Below, in pieces: positions 1 through 6,958 of a stretch of 51,173 bases of DNA (positions are counted from its first letter, which is position 1; every line of letters starts with the position of its first letter). A model generated the notes under the pieces. The model had not been told where the DNA came from and made no database searches. It saw only the letters and a list, made by a program, of their open reading frames with translations. The position numbers and the translations under genes are program-made. Source of the DNA: JBCCFW01 sp039029535 (GTDB lineage Bacteria > Acidobacteriota > JBCCFW01); NCBI GenBank assembly GCA_039029535.1, contig JBCCFW010000033.1, forward strand, positions 1 through 51,173. Reading direction: 5' to 3'.

Positions 1-227
1 CAGGGCCTCGTCGAAGGGCATCTCCTCCACCGTGAGGACCTCGGCTTCCTCGACCGCCTGAGTGCCCTCCGACAGGTCGTGGGCCGCTGGGGCCGATCCT
101 CACCACGCCGGGCTTCACCGACGAGCGCATCCACCTCTACACGGCCCACGACCTGTCGGAGGGCACTCAGGCGGTCGAGGAAGCCGAGGTCCTCACGGTG
201 GAGGAGATGCCCTTCGACGAGGCCCTG
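1..227. repeat. perfect 86-bp inverted repeat at the window edge
   Basis: Bases 1-86 are the exact reverse complement of bases 142-227, separated by a 55-bp spacer (87-141). I checked both arms end to end and found no mismatch. The right arm lies inside sensible Nudix coding sequence, while the left arm would be antisense to it. The most economical reading is a fold-back chimera or assembly artefact at a contig end, not a biological repeat. Confidence 0.95.
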
Positions 228-314
228 GCGATGGTGCGTCGAGGCGAGATCGACGACGCCAAGACCATGCTCGTGCTGCTCCGCGCCGAGCAGGAGCGCC
301 GCGCGACGAGTTGA
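87..314 (+). CDS. Nudix hydrolase (ADP-ribose pyrophosphatase type), C-terminal fragment
   Basis: Partial gene. From about base 87 the frame reads LGPILTTPGFTDERIHLY, then an acidic stretch (EEAEVLTVEEMPFDEAL) and GEIDDAKTMLVLL, ending at TGA 312-314. Proline-glycine-phenylalanine followed by (S/T)DE, and GEI.DAKT near the C-terminus, are characteristic of the ADP-ribose pyrophosphatase branch of Nudix enzymes. These hydrolyse ADP-ribose to AMP and ribose 5-phosphate. The Nudix box itself (GX5EX7REUXEEXGU) is absent because the upstream sequence is replaced by the inverted repeat. The true 5' end is therefore missing, and 87 is where plausible coding sequence begins rather than a start codon. 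Confidence 0.75.
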   Translation: MGPILTTPGFTDERIHLYTAHDLSEGTQAVEEAEVLTVEEMPFDEALAMVRRGEIDDAKTMLVLLRAEQERRATS

Positions 315-335
315 GCCCGCACCGCGGCGGGGGGC

Positions 336-896
336 CTAGGACAGGCTCGGACCCACGCCGGGGAGCAGGGGCGCCCAGCGGTCGGGGCAGTGGAAGTCGA
401 GAGGCTGACCCTCCAGCGTCGGCCAGCTCAGGTGGGCGCGCTCGGACCCGGGCCCTCTTCCGAGCACCGCGCAGGCCATCCCGTGCCATGGCCGGGCCCC
501 GGCCACGCGCTCGATCACGGCCACCGGCAGGGCCGCCCGGCCTCGCCAGCGCTTGTCGGTGACCTCGTTGCTCAGGTCGGCGGGGACCAGGTCCCGCAGC
601 TCGGCGCTGCGCTGGCGGACCTCGTCGAAGGAGAGCGCGAGCCAGTGGCCGCCGGGGCCGAACTCGAGCTCCAGATAGGGCGTGGGGGAGGAACCGCGGA
701 GAAAGAACTCGACGACGTCGTGCTCCCAGAGCCCGTCGAGCCACCCTGCCTCGGCCTCGGGGATGCTGGGTGGGGCCAGCAGCTGAAGGTCCCAGGAGAG
801 CGTCAAGAAGGCGCTCTCGACCATCAGCTGCAGCCGCCCGCCGAGGCCATTCGGCGCGGGCTCACCATTCCATTCCTGCTGTAACAAGACCTGCAC
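336..896 (-). CDS. DOMON/CBM9-like carbohydrate-binding protein
   Basis: 186 aa with a GTG start. The protein has WNGEPAP at the start, then HDVVEFFLRG, PYLELEFGPGGHWLALSFD and EVRQR. This matches the conserved core of CBM9-like DOMON proteins, in which W.nVVEfFl is followed by sPYlElnfsPdG.w and a YR motif. The family folds as a beta sandwich that binds sugars or heme, usually outside the cytoplasm. No signal peptide is visible here, so the location is unclear. It converges with the Nudix fragment (22 bp between stops). A TAGCAT -10-like hexamer lies 6 bp upstream of the GTG and no Shine-Dalgarno is seen. Family assignment is fairly good; ligand unknown. Confidence 0.7.
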   Translation of the reverse strand: MQVLLQQEWNGEPAPNGLGGRLQLMVESAFLTLSWDLQLLAPPSIPEAEAGWLDGLWEHDVVEFFLRGSSPTPYLELEFGPGGHWLALSFDEVRQRSAELRDLVPADLSNEVTDKRWRGRAALPVAVIERVAGARPWHGMACAVLGRGPGSERAHLSWPTLEGQPLDFHCPDRWAPLLPGVGPSLS

Positions 897-1091
897 GATC
901 CGATGCTACCTTCGAAATCTGAAGCCGATCGGCGGCCTCGGTCACGAAGTCGGGCGACCGCTCGGCAAGGTGACCGAGGGGGGGGCTCGCCGGCCTCTTT
1001 CTGACGAGCTAATTTATCTGTAGGTCAGAGGATCCGAAATGGGGGTTCGCGCCCCTCGCTCGCGCCCAGACCGTCCGCAGGAGACACACCA

Positions 1092-1367
1092 GTGGCGACG
1101 ACGCCCGCCGAAACCCGTCAGGTTCAACGATCCCGCAGCGCGCGGATCGGATGCACCTGCTTCCTCGATCAAATCGCGTCTCCGGGCTGCTACGTCGTCC
1201 GTGAGACCGGCCGTCTCCTGCGGGTGACGGCCGAGCAGGTGAGGGACTACCACCGGCCGGGCGTTCCCTCCGACTTCCGGGTCACCAAGATCTCCAGTGA
1301 CCCGGGCCTGAGCCGCATCCAGGCGCGTCAGGTCGCCGCCCGCTTCGATCTCGACGTCACGAGCTGA
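1092..1367 (+). CDS. small protein of unknown function
   Basis: 91 aa, GTG start with AGGAG about 10 bp upstream (near 1078-1082), which decides this start over shorter options. The N-terminus is Arg/Thr-rich and carries CTCF. The middle (GCYVVRETGRLLRVTAEQVRDYHRP) and C-terminus (SRIQARQVAARFDLDVTS) look like a compact soluble alpha/beta protein. No signal peptide or membrane segment. I do not recognise the family. It converges with the ATP-grasp gene, 12 bp away. The good ribosome site and sensible composition support a real gene. Confidence 0.6.
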   Translation: MATTPAETRQVQRSRSARIGCTCFLDQIASPGCYVVRETGRLLRVTAEQVRDYHRPGVPSDFRVTKISSDPGLSRIQARQVAARFDLDVTS

Positions 1368-1379
1368 GCGACCGACGGC

Positions 1380-2294
1380 TCAGGCCTGGTCGATCCGCTC
1401 CTGAAACACGTCGAGGAGCTCGCCGGCGAGGTTGCGCCCGGTGGCGGCCTCGAGATGAGCGAAGCCTGGGCTCGCGTTCACCTCGAGCACGAGGGGGCCG
1501 TCCGTCGCCTCGATGAGGTCGACGCCGCCCAGCGCGAGCCCGAGGCTCTCCACCGCTTTCACGCAGAGCCCAGCCACCTCCGAGTCGAGCGTGACCTCCC
1601 GGGTCGGGCCGCCCCGCGACGCGTTGGTCCGAAAGTCGTCGTCGGGCGCGCTGCGCTCCATCGCGGCCAGCACCCGGCCCCCGGCCACGAGGACCCGCCG
1701 ATCCCGACGCTCGGCCTCGGCGACGTAGCGTTGCACCAGCAGGGGCTCGGACCAGTCGGTCAGCGCCTCGATCATCGAGCGGGCCGCCGCCGGAGTGTCG
1801 GCCAGGATGACCCCGGTGCCCTTCCAGGAGCTCAGCCGCTTGAGGACGACCGGAGGTCCGCCCACGGACTCCAGCACGGCCTCGAGCTGTCCCGCCGAGG
1901 CGAGGGCGGCGCTGCGGGGCACCGGGAGCCCGACCGCGTGGAGGGCCTGAAGGGACGCCAGCTTGTCGCGCGCGAGGACCAGGCCGGTGCTGTCGTTGAG
2001 CGTGGGGACGCCCAGGAGCTCGAGTTGACGGAGCCAGGCGACGCCGGTGGCCTGGAGTGGAGGACCGAAGCGGGGATGAACCAGCTCGGTGCGCAGCGGT
2101 ACCCCCTGGTGGAGGAGGGCTGGCTCGCCCTCACCGAGACGGAGGCTGAGGTCGAGGGTGTCGACGATCACAGCGCGATGACCACGGTCGTGGGACTCCT
2201 CGAGGAGGCGCAGCACGCCCTTGGCCTCGGGAGTGCGGGTGAGGAGGGTCCAGTCCATGGGCGTGATTTGGGTCCTGGCCAGGGAGGCCGTCAT
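1380..2294 (-). CDS. RimK-type ATP-grasp ligase
   Basis: 304 aa. The ATP-grasp landmarks are in order: ARDKLASLQALHAVGLPVPRSA, the phosphate-binding segment VVLKRLSSWKGTGV, LLVQRYVAEAERRDRRVLVAGG, RTNASRGG, GGVDLIE, and the metal-binding LEVNASPGF close to the C-terminus. These match the RimK/LysX/MptN group, which couples ATP hydrolysis to formation of an amide bond between a carboxylate and an amine, for example addition of glutamate to a protein or small acceptor. The substrate cannot be read from sequence. An alternative start is Met13 (base 2258), which would give the usual RimK-like N-terminus MDWTLLTR. The first ATG has a GGGAAGGG tract upstream, so I kept it. It is divergent from the MATE gene with 49 bp between starts. 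Confidence 0.85.
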   Translation of the reverse strand: MTASLARTQITPMDWTLLTRTPEAKGVLRLLEESHDRGHRAVIVDTLDLSLRLGEGEPALLHQGVPLRTELVHPRFGPPLQATGVAWLRQLELLGVPTLNDSTGLVLARDKLASLQALHAVGLPVPRSAALASAGQLEAVLESVGGPPVVLKRLSSWKGTGVILADTPAAARSMIEALTDWSEPLLVQRYVAEAERRDRRVLVAGGRVLAAMERSAPDDDFRTNASRGGPTREVTLDSEVAGLCVKAVESLGLALGGVDLIEATDGPLVLEVNASPGFAHLEAATGRNLAGELLDVFQERIDQA

Positions 2295-2328
2295 CGGCTT
2301 CCCTTCCCGTCCCTTCCAGACGGAAGGA

Positions 2329-2334
2329 TAGGAT
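2329..2334 (+). promoter_or_regulatory. candidate -10 element for the MATE gene
   Basis: TAGGAT lies 9 bp before the GTG start at 2344, in the 49-bp divergent gap. There is no Shine-Dalgarno sequence between them, so a leaderless transcript is possible. No convincing -35 element was found, so this is weak. Confidence 0.25.
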
Positions 2335-2343
2335 GCCCGACCC

Positions 2344-3729
2344 GTGAGTCAGACCCCTAGCAAGTCCCTGCTCCAGCTCGCCTGGCCGCTCATCCTCTCG
2401 TTCTGGATGAGGTCGCTCTTCAACTTCGTCGACGCGGGCTTCGCGGCGACCCTCGGCGATGCCGCGGTCGCCGCCATCGGGATGACCGGAGCCCTCGAGT
2501 TCCTGTTCATCGCCTGCTGGGTGGGCACGAGCAACGGCCTGACCTCGCTGCTCTCTCAGGCCATGGGCGCCCGGCAAGGGGAGCGCATCGAACAGGTGCT
2601 GGCGGCCACTCGTCGGGTGGTCGTCGTGCTCATCGCCTTCTTCATGGTCGTGGGTGCCGCCGTCTGGCTGGGTGCCGACCTCCTGGCCCGCGAGCCCTTC
2701 GGGCTGGAGCCGCCGGTGGTGGAGGCCTTCCGGACCTACGCTTCGGTGCTCACCGTCGGGACGGCGCTCACCGGCTTCTGGTCGATCCTCCCCGACTCGA
2801 TCGTCAAGGCCCATCAGGACACCCGCGCGACCATGTGGGCGGGCATCGCGTCGAACGTCCTCAACGTCACGCTCAACGCGATCTTCCTGTTCTGGTTCGG
2901 GTGGGGGATCTTCGGCATCGCCCTGTCCACGGTGCTCGGTCGCTTCGCCGGCCTGGTCTACGCCCTGAAGGTGGCCGACCGGCACGAGCGTGAGCGCAAG
3001 GCCGCGGGTGAAGACGTCGAGCCGGGGCTCGACCCGGCGCCCTACCGCTCGCTGGCGCGGCTCGGCGTGCCGGCAGGCCTCACCTTCGCGCTCATGGGGC
3101 TCGAAGGCCTGGTAGTGACCTGGCTCCTGGGAACCGGCGAGGACTCGACGGTGAGCCTCGCCGCGTTCACGGTCTACAGCCGCTGGCAGATGTTCTTCAT
3201 GATGCCGATCATCGCCACCGGCGTCGCCCTGCTGCCCCACGTCGCCCGACGCTACGGCGCACGGGACTTCGCCGGCATCCGTCAGGGCTTCTGGCAAGGG
3301 ATGGGGCTGGGGGCGGCCCACTCGATCCTGCTGGCCTGGCCGGTGTCGGTGTTCTTGAGCCGTCCGCTGGTGGCGGCCTTCACCGACTCGCCCCAGGCCG
3401 AGGACCTGGCCGCTCGGGCCATGCTCTTCGTGGCCCCGACCTGCCTCATCGCCCTGCCGTACTCGCTCTGTCGGCCGGTCTTCGAGGGCTTGCAGCGGGG
3501 TGCTCCCGGCCTCGTGATCGCTGCGTTGCGTTTCGGCCTCCTCACCATTCCGTGTGCCTTCATCGGTGCGGCCTGGGCCGTTCGTCGAGGCTGGCCCGAG
3601 CTGCTCGGGCTCATCCCGGGCCTGATGGTGGCGGGAGCGATCGCGTCCGTGGTGTTCCTGGCCTGGCTGTTGGTCTACTTTCGACGCTGCGCTGCCGAGT
3701 CGGCGGCGCCACCGGAGACGGATGGATGA
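2344..3729 (+). CDS. MATE-family multidrug/sodium antiporter
   Basis: 461 aa, GTG start. About twelve hydrophobic segments arranged as two halves, each beginning with a MATE-like motif: LAWPLILSFWMRSLFNFVDAGFAATLGDAAVAAIGM at the N-terminus, and LARLGVPAGLTFALMGLEGLVVTWLLG in the second half. Asn/Asp and Pro residues in the first helices fit the family. MATE proteins export organic cations or metabolites using a sodium or proton gradient. It is the first gene of a + strand run, and its stop overlaps the start of the S9 peptidase (ATGA, 3726-3729), implying translational coupling. Substrate cannot be predicted. Confidence 0.9.
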   Translation: MSQTPSKSLLQLAWPLILSFWMRSLFNFVDAGFAATLGDAAVAAIGMTGALEFLFIACWVGTSNGLTSLLSQAMGARQGERIEQVLAATRRVVVVLIAFFMVVGAAVWLGADLLAREPFGLEPPVVEAFRTYASVLTVGTALTGFWSILPDSIVKAHQDTRATMWAGIASNVLNVTLNAIFLFWFGWGIFGIALSTVLGRFAGLVYALKVADRHERERKAAGEDVEPGLDPAPYRSLARLGVPAGLTFALMGLEGLVVTWLLGTGEDSTVSLAAFTVYSRWQMFFMMPIIATGVALLPHVARRYGARDFAGIRQGFWQGMGLGAAHSILLAWPVSVFLSRPLVAAFTDSPQAEDLAARAMLFVAPTCLIALPYSLCRPVFEGLQRGAPGLVIAALRFGLLTIPCAFIGAAWAVRRGWPELLGLIPGLMVAGAIASVVFLAWLLVYFRRCAAESAAPPETDG

Positions 3730-5717
3730 GTCGCGCATTCACGACCGAGGACCTCCTCGAGCTGCGCCGCCTGGGTGACCTCGACTGCTCGCCCGACGGC
3801 CGCTGGCTGGTGGCTTGCGTCGACGAGATCTCCTCGGACGGCCGTCGCTACGAGACCAACCTCTACCGTTTCGATCTCCGCGAGACCGATGCCCCCGGCG
3901 TGGCGCTCACCTCCGACGGACGTCGCAAGAGCCAGCCGCGCTTTCGGGCCGACGGGCTGCTCGGCTACCTCGCCCAGCCCGACGCGGCCGCGCGGGCGGC
4001 CGGTGCTCCCGAGCTCGGTGACGAGGAGAGCGGCGACGACGCCCCTCTCCAGCTCCACCTCCTCGCCCTCGACGGCGGAGCACCGCGTCGGCTCACCGGT
4101 CATGGTCGGGGCGTGGGGGCCTTCGCTTGGGCGAAGGATCGGCTGGTGCTGCTCGCGCCCGTGTCCCCGAAGGCCGAGGACCTCGAGCACGACGCCGAGC
4201 TCCTGCGAGAGGAGCGCGACCGCAAGGATTCGGCCCTGGTCTTCGACTCCTTCCCGATCCGCTTCTGGGACCACTGGCTGGGACCTGCGCAAGCGCACCT
4301 GTTGGTGGGAGCTCCCGACGGCAGCGGGCTGCGTGATCTCACCCCCGGCATCGGTGTCGAGCTCGAGGAGACAAGCTTCGACGTGTCGCCCGACGGTCGT
4401 CACGCTTGCGTCGAGTGGTGGACGACGACCGGCCCGGGCCGACCGACCCGCGACCTCGTGCTCATCGACCTCGAGGACGGCGCGCGTCGCGAGCTCACCT
4501 CCGGCGACGACCGCGACTTCCACGAGCCGCGCTTCTCACCCGACGGGACCCGCCTCGCGTGCACGACCCAACCGTCCGCTCGGCGGGTCACCGGCAAGGT
4601 CGACCTCGCGACGATCCCCGTCGCCGGCGGCGAGCACGTGATCCACGGCGCCGAGGTCGACCTGTGGCCGGGGCGGCCGCGGTGGATCGACGACGAGCGC
4701 ATCCTCTACGGAGCCGACGATCGCGGTCGGCACCTGCCTCGCATCCACTCGCTCGCCGACGGGACCGACCAGGCGCTCGCCGACAGCGGCTGTCATCGGC
4801 AGGCGACCGCGGTGGGCGACGAGATCGTCACGTCGTTCTCCCGCGTCGACGCACCGGCCGAGCTCGTGGCCTTGCCCATCGCGGGTGGGGAAGCACGCCG
4901 CCTGAGCGCGCTCAACGACGACAAGCTGGCGGACGTCGCGCTGTCCTCGGCGCGCTTCGAGACCTTCGAGGGCGCGAACGGTCGCGAGGTCCAGGCCATC
5001 GAGCTGCGTCCGCCCGACTTCGACGAGAGCAAGACCTACCCGCTCTGCGTGTGGATCCACGGTGGTCCTCTCCACGCCTACACCGACGAGTTCCACTACC
5101 GCTGGAACCCGCAGGTCCACGCGGCGCCGGGACGCATCATCCTCATGGTCAACCCGGCCGGCTCGACCGGCTTCGGACAGCAACACGTCGAGGACAACAA
5201 CGGCGAGTGGGGCGGCACCTGCTTCGAGGACATCATGGCCGCCACGGAGACTTGGGCTGCCCGCGACCACGTCGACGACGGACGGATGGCCGCTCTCGGG
5301 GCTTCCTTCGGCGGCTACATGGTCAACTGGATCGCCGGGCACTCGCAGCGCTTCCGCTGCCTCGTGTCCCACGCCGGGCTCTACCACCTTCACGGCTTCC
5401 ACGGCGTGACCGACCTCGGTCCGGCCTGGGAAGACGAGTTCGAGGGACCGCCTTGGGAAGGCTCGCCGCTGTACGAGCGCTGGTCGCCGAGCAACGGCGT
5501 GAAGGACTTCGCCACGCCGACCCTCGTCATCCACGGCGAGAAGGACTATCGCGTGCCGCTGGGGGAGGGCTTGCAAGTCTTCCAGGCGCTGCAGTCCCAG
5601 GGCGTGCGCTCGCGACTGGTCTACTTCCCTGACGAGAATCACTGGATCCTCAAGCCGGGGAACATGGCTCTCTGGAACGCGGAGGTCCTTGCCTGGCTCG
5701 ACGAGTTCCTCGCCTGA
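3726..5717 (+). CDS. S9 family (prolyl oligopeptidase-like) serine peptidase
   Basis: 663 aa. The ATG at 3726 overlaps the MATE stop and precedes a TTEDLLELRRLGDLDCSPDGRWL start typical of S9C acylaminoacyl peptidases, so the longer upstream reading frame was rejected. The N-terminal half is a beta-propeller with repeated SPDG/SPDGT elements. The C-terminal alpha/beta hydrolase domain shows HGGP (oxyanion), the nucleophile motif GASFGGY with Ser527, Asp607 in HGEKDYRVP and His639 in ENHW, a complete catalytic triad. It cleaves short peptides. No signal peptide, so probably cytoplasmic. It may recycle peptides or process a product exported by the neighbouring MATE protein, but that is only context. 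Confidence 0.93.
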   Translation: MSRAFTTEDLLELRRLGDLDCSPDGRWLVACVDEISSDGRRYETNLYRFDLRETDAPGVALTSDGRRKSQPRFRADGLLGYLAQPDAAARAAGAPELGDEESGDDAPLQLHLLALDGGAPRRLTGHGRGVGAFAWAKDRLVLLAPVSPKAEDLEHDAELLREERDRKDSALVFDSFPIRFWDHWLGPAQAHLLVGAPDGSGLRDLTPGIGVELEETSFDVSPDGRHACVEWWTTTGPGRPTRDLVLIDLEDGARRELTSGDDRDFHEPRFSPDGTRLACTTQPSARRVTGKVDLATIPVAGGEHVIHGAEVDLWPGRPRWIDDERILYGADDRGRHLPRIHSLADGTDQALADSGCHRQATAVGDEIVTSFSRVDAPAELVALPIAGGEARRLSALNDDKLADVALSSARFETFEGANGREVQAIELRPPDFDESKTYPLCVWIHGGPLHAYTDEFHYRWNPQVHAAPGRIILMVNPAGSTGFGQQHVEDNNGEWGGTCFEDIMAATETWAARDHVDDGRMAALGASFGGYMVNWIAGHSQRFRCLVSHAGLYHLHGFHGVTDLGPAWEDEFEGPPWEGSPLYERWSPSNGVKDFATPTLVIHGEKDYRVPLGEGLQVFQALQSQGVRSRLVYFPDENHWILKPGNMALWNAEVLAWLDEFLA

Positions 5718-5745
5718 GTCGCCGCCCGGACCGGCGGGAGTGCCG

Positions 5746-6921
5746 ATGATGCGAAGGCCCTACAAGCTCCTCTTCCCGGTCGGCGCGGTGCTCGGTGCCG
5801 TGGGTGTCGGGCACTGGCTCGTCTACACGCTCGGGCTTCAGGAGGGCTACTCCGGTGATGCCCATGCCCTCGTGCAGGTTCAGGGCTTTCTCATGGCCTT
5901 CGCCGCGGGCTTCCTGCTGACGATGATCCCGCGACGCACGGGGACGCCGCCGGTCGGCACGGTGACCGTGGTGGCATCGGCCGTTCTCGTCGTGCTCTCG
6001 GCGGGGGCTGCCACGCTCGAGAAGTGGACGATCGCCCACCTCTCGTTCGCGGCGACGTTGCTCGTCCTGCTCGGCGTCGTGGGGCGACGCTTCCTGGCCC
6101 GCGAGGCCGGACGACGACCACCGGCGGTCTTCGTCTTCGTTCCCATCGGCTTGCTCTGCGGTCTCGCCGGCGTCGCCTTCGTGCTCGGCAACCAGCACGG
6201 CTTCGTCGGTCGCAACGCCTACGTGGCCGGTTGGCGGATGATCACCGAGGGCGTCTTCACCTGCTGGGTCGTCGGTCTCGGCGCCTTCGTCGTGCCGCTG
6301 CTCGGTGGACGCGAGACCCCACCCGACGCCGATGCGACCCCCGCGAGCCGGCGGCTCCTGATCCTGCACGCCCTCGTCGGTCTCACTCTCGTGGGGAGCT
6401 ACCTGGTCGAGGCAGTGCTTCAGTCGCGGCTCGGGAGCGGGGTCGGTCTCCGAGTCGGGCTCGGGCTCCGCTTCGTCCTGGTCGTCTTCGAGCTCGTGGT
6501 GCTCACCCAGGCCTGGCGTCGGCCGCGTCAGGCGGGCATCCAGCGCACCTGGGTCTGGCTGGCGAATCTCATGGTCCCCTTCGGGCTGCTCCTCGCCACC
6601 CTCTTCCCGCACTCGAAGACGGCCTGGCTCCATCTCAGCTTCGTCGGTGGCTTCTCGCTCATGGCCCTGTCCCTGAGCGCCCACGTCGTGGCGGCTCATG
6701 GCGGCCACGAGACGGACACCGGTCGACGGCCCTGGCCCCTGGTGACCCTGGGCATCCTCGTGCTGATGGCGGGCTTGACCCGCGCGAGCGCGGACCACCA
6801 CGGGAGCTACTTCAACCACCTGGCCTACGCGGCGGCCCTGTGGCTGCTCGGTCTCGGCTGCTGGCTCGTCTTCGTGATCCCGCGGCTGCGGGACGCCGAG
6901 AGTCCCGCGGAGGGCGGCTGA
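5746..6921 (+). CDS. NnrS-family membrane protein
   Basis: 391 aa. ATG at 5746 is preceded by GGGAG (5735-5739); a longer frame would begin inside the peptidase gene. The protein is almost entirely hydrophobic helices (roughly 11-12) and begins RRPYKLLFPVGAVLGAVGVGHW, then GDAHALVQVQGFLMAFAAGFLLTMIPRR, a characteristic NnrS pattern with conserved His, Gln and Pro. Further conserved polar residues sit in NQHGFVGRNAYVAGW and HLSFVGGFSLMALSLSAHVVAAHGGH. NnrS proteins are heme- and copper-containing inner-membrane proteins linked to nitric oxide tolerance. No denitrification genes are nearby, so the role here is open. Confidence 0.85.
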   Translation: MMRRPYKLLFPVGAVLGAVGVGHWLVYTLGLQEGYSGDAHALVQVQGFLMAFAAGFLLTMIPRRTGTPPVGTVTVVASAVLVVLSAGAATLEKWTIAHLSFAATLLVLLGVVGRRFLAREAGRRPPAVFVFVPIGLLCGLAGVAFVLGNQHGFVGRNAYVAGWRMITEGVFTCWVVGLGAFVVPLLGGRETPPDADATPASRRLLILHALVGLTLVGSYLVEAVLQSRLGSGVGLRVGLGLRFVLVVFELVVLTQAWRRPRQAGIQRTWVWLANLMVPFGLLLATLFPHSKTAWLHLSFVGGFSLMALSLSAHVVAAHGGHETDTGRRPWPLVTLGILVLMAGLTRASADHHGSYFNHLAYAAALWLLGLGCWLVFVIPRLRDAESPAEGG

Positions 6922-6958
6922 GCTTGCCGCCGGCGGTCCCTCGGGCGACGATCGGGGA

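Noticed and set aside
1000..1060. tRNA-like 3' half (TCTGTAGGTC followed by GGGGGTTCGCGCCCC)
   Set aside because: The T-arm lacks the conserved A58 and no acceptor or D-arm partner is found nearby. Could be a decayed relic but not a tRNA gene.
1014..1253. 79-codon minus-strand frame with GARTPISDPLTYR
   Set aside because: It lies antisense to the better-supported gene at 1092-1367 and has the look of a fortuitous translation.
2131..3738. 535-codon minus-strand frame antisense to the MATE gene
   Set aside because: Composition is Gly/Arg/Glu/His-rich, typical of antisense frames in high-GC DNA, while the + strand encodes a clear MATE protein.
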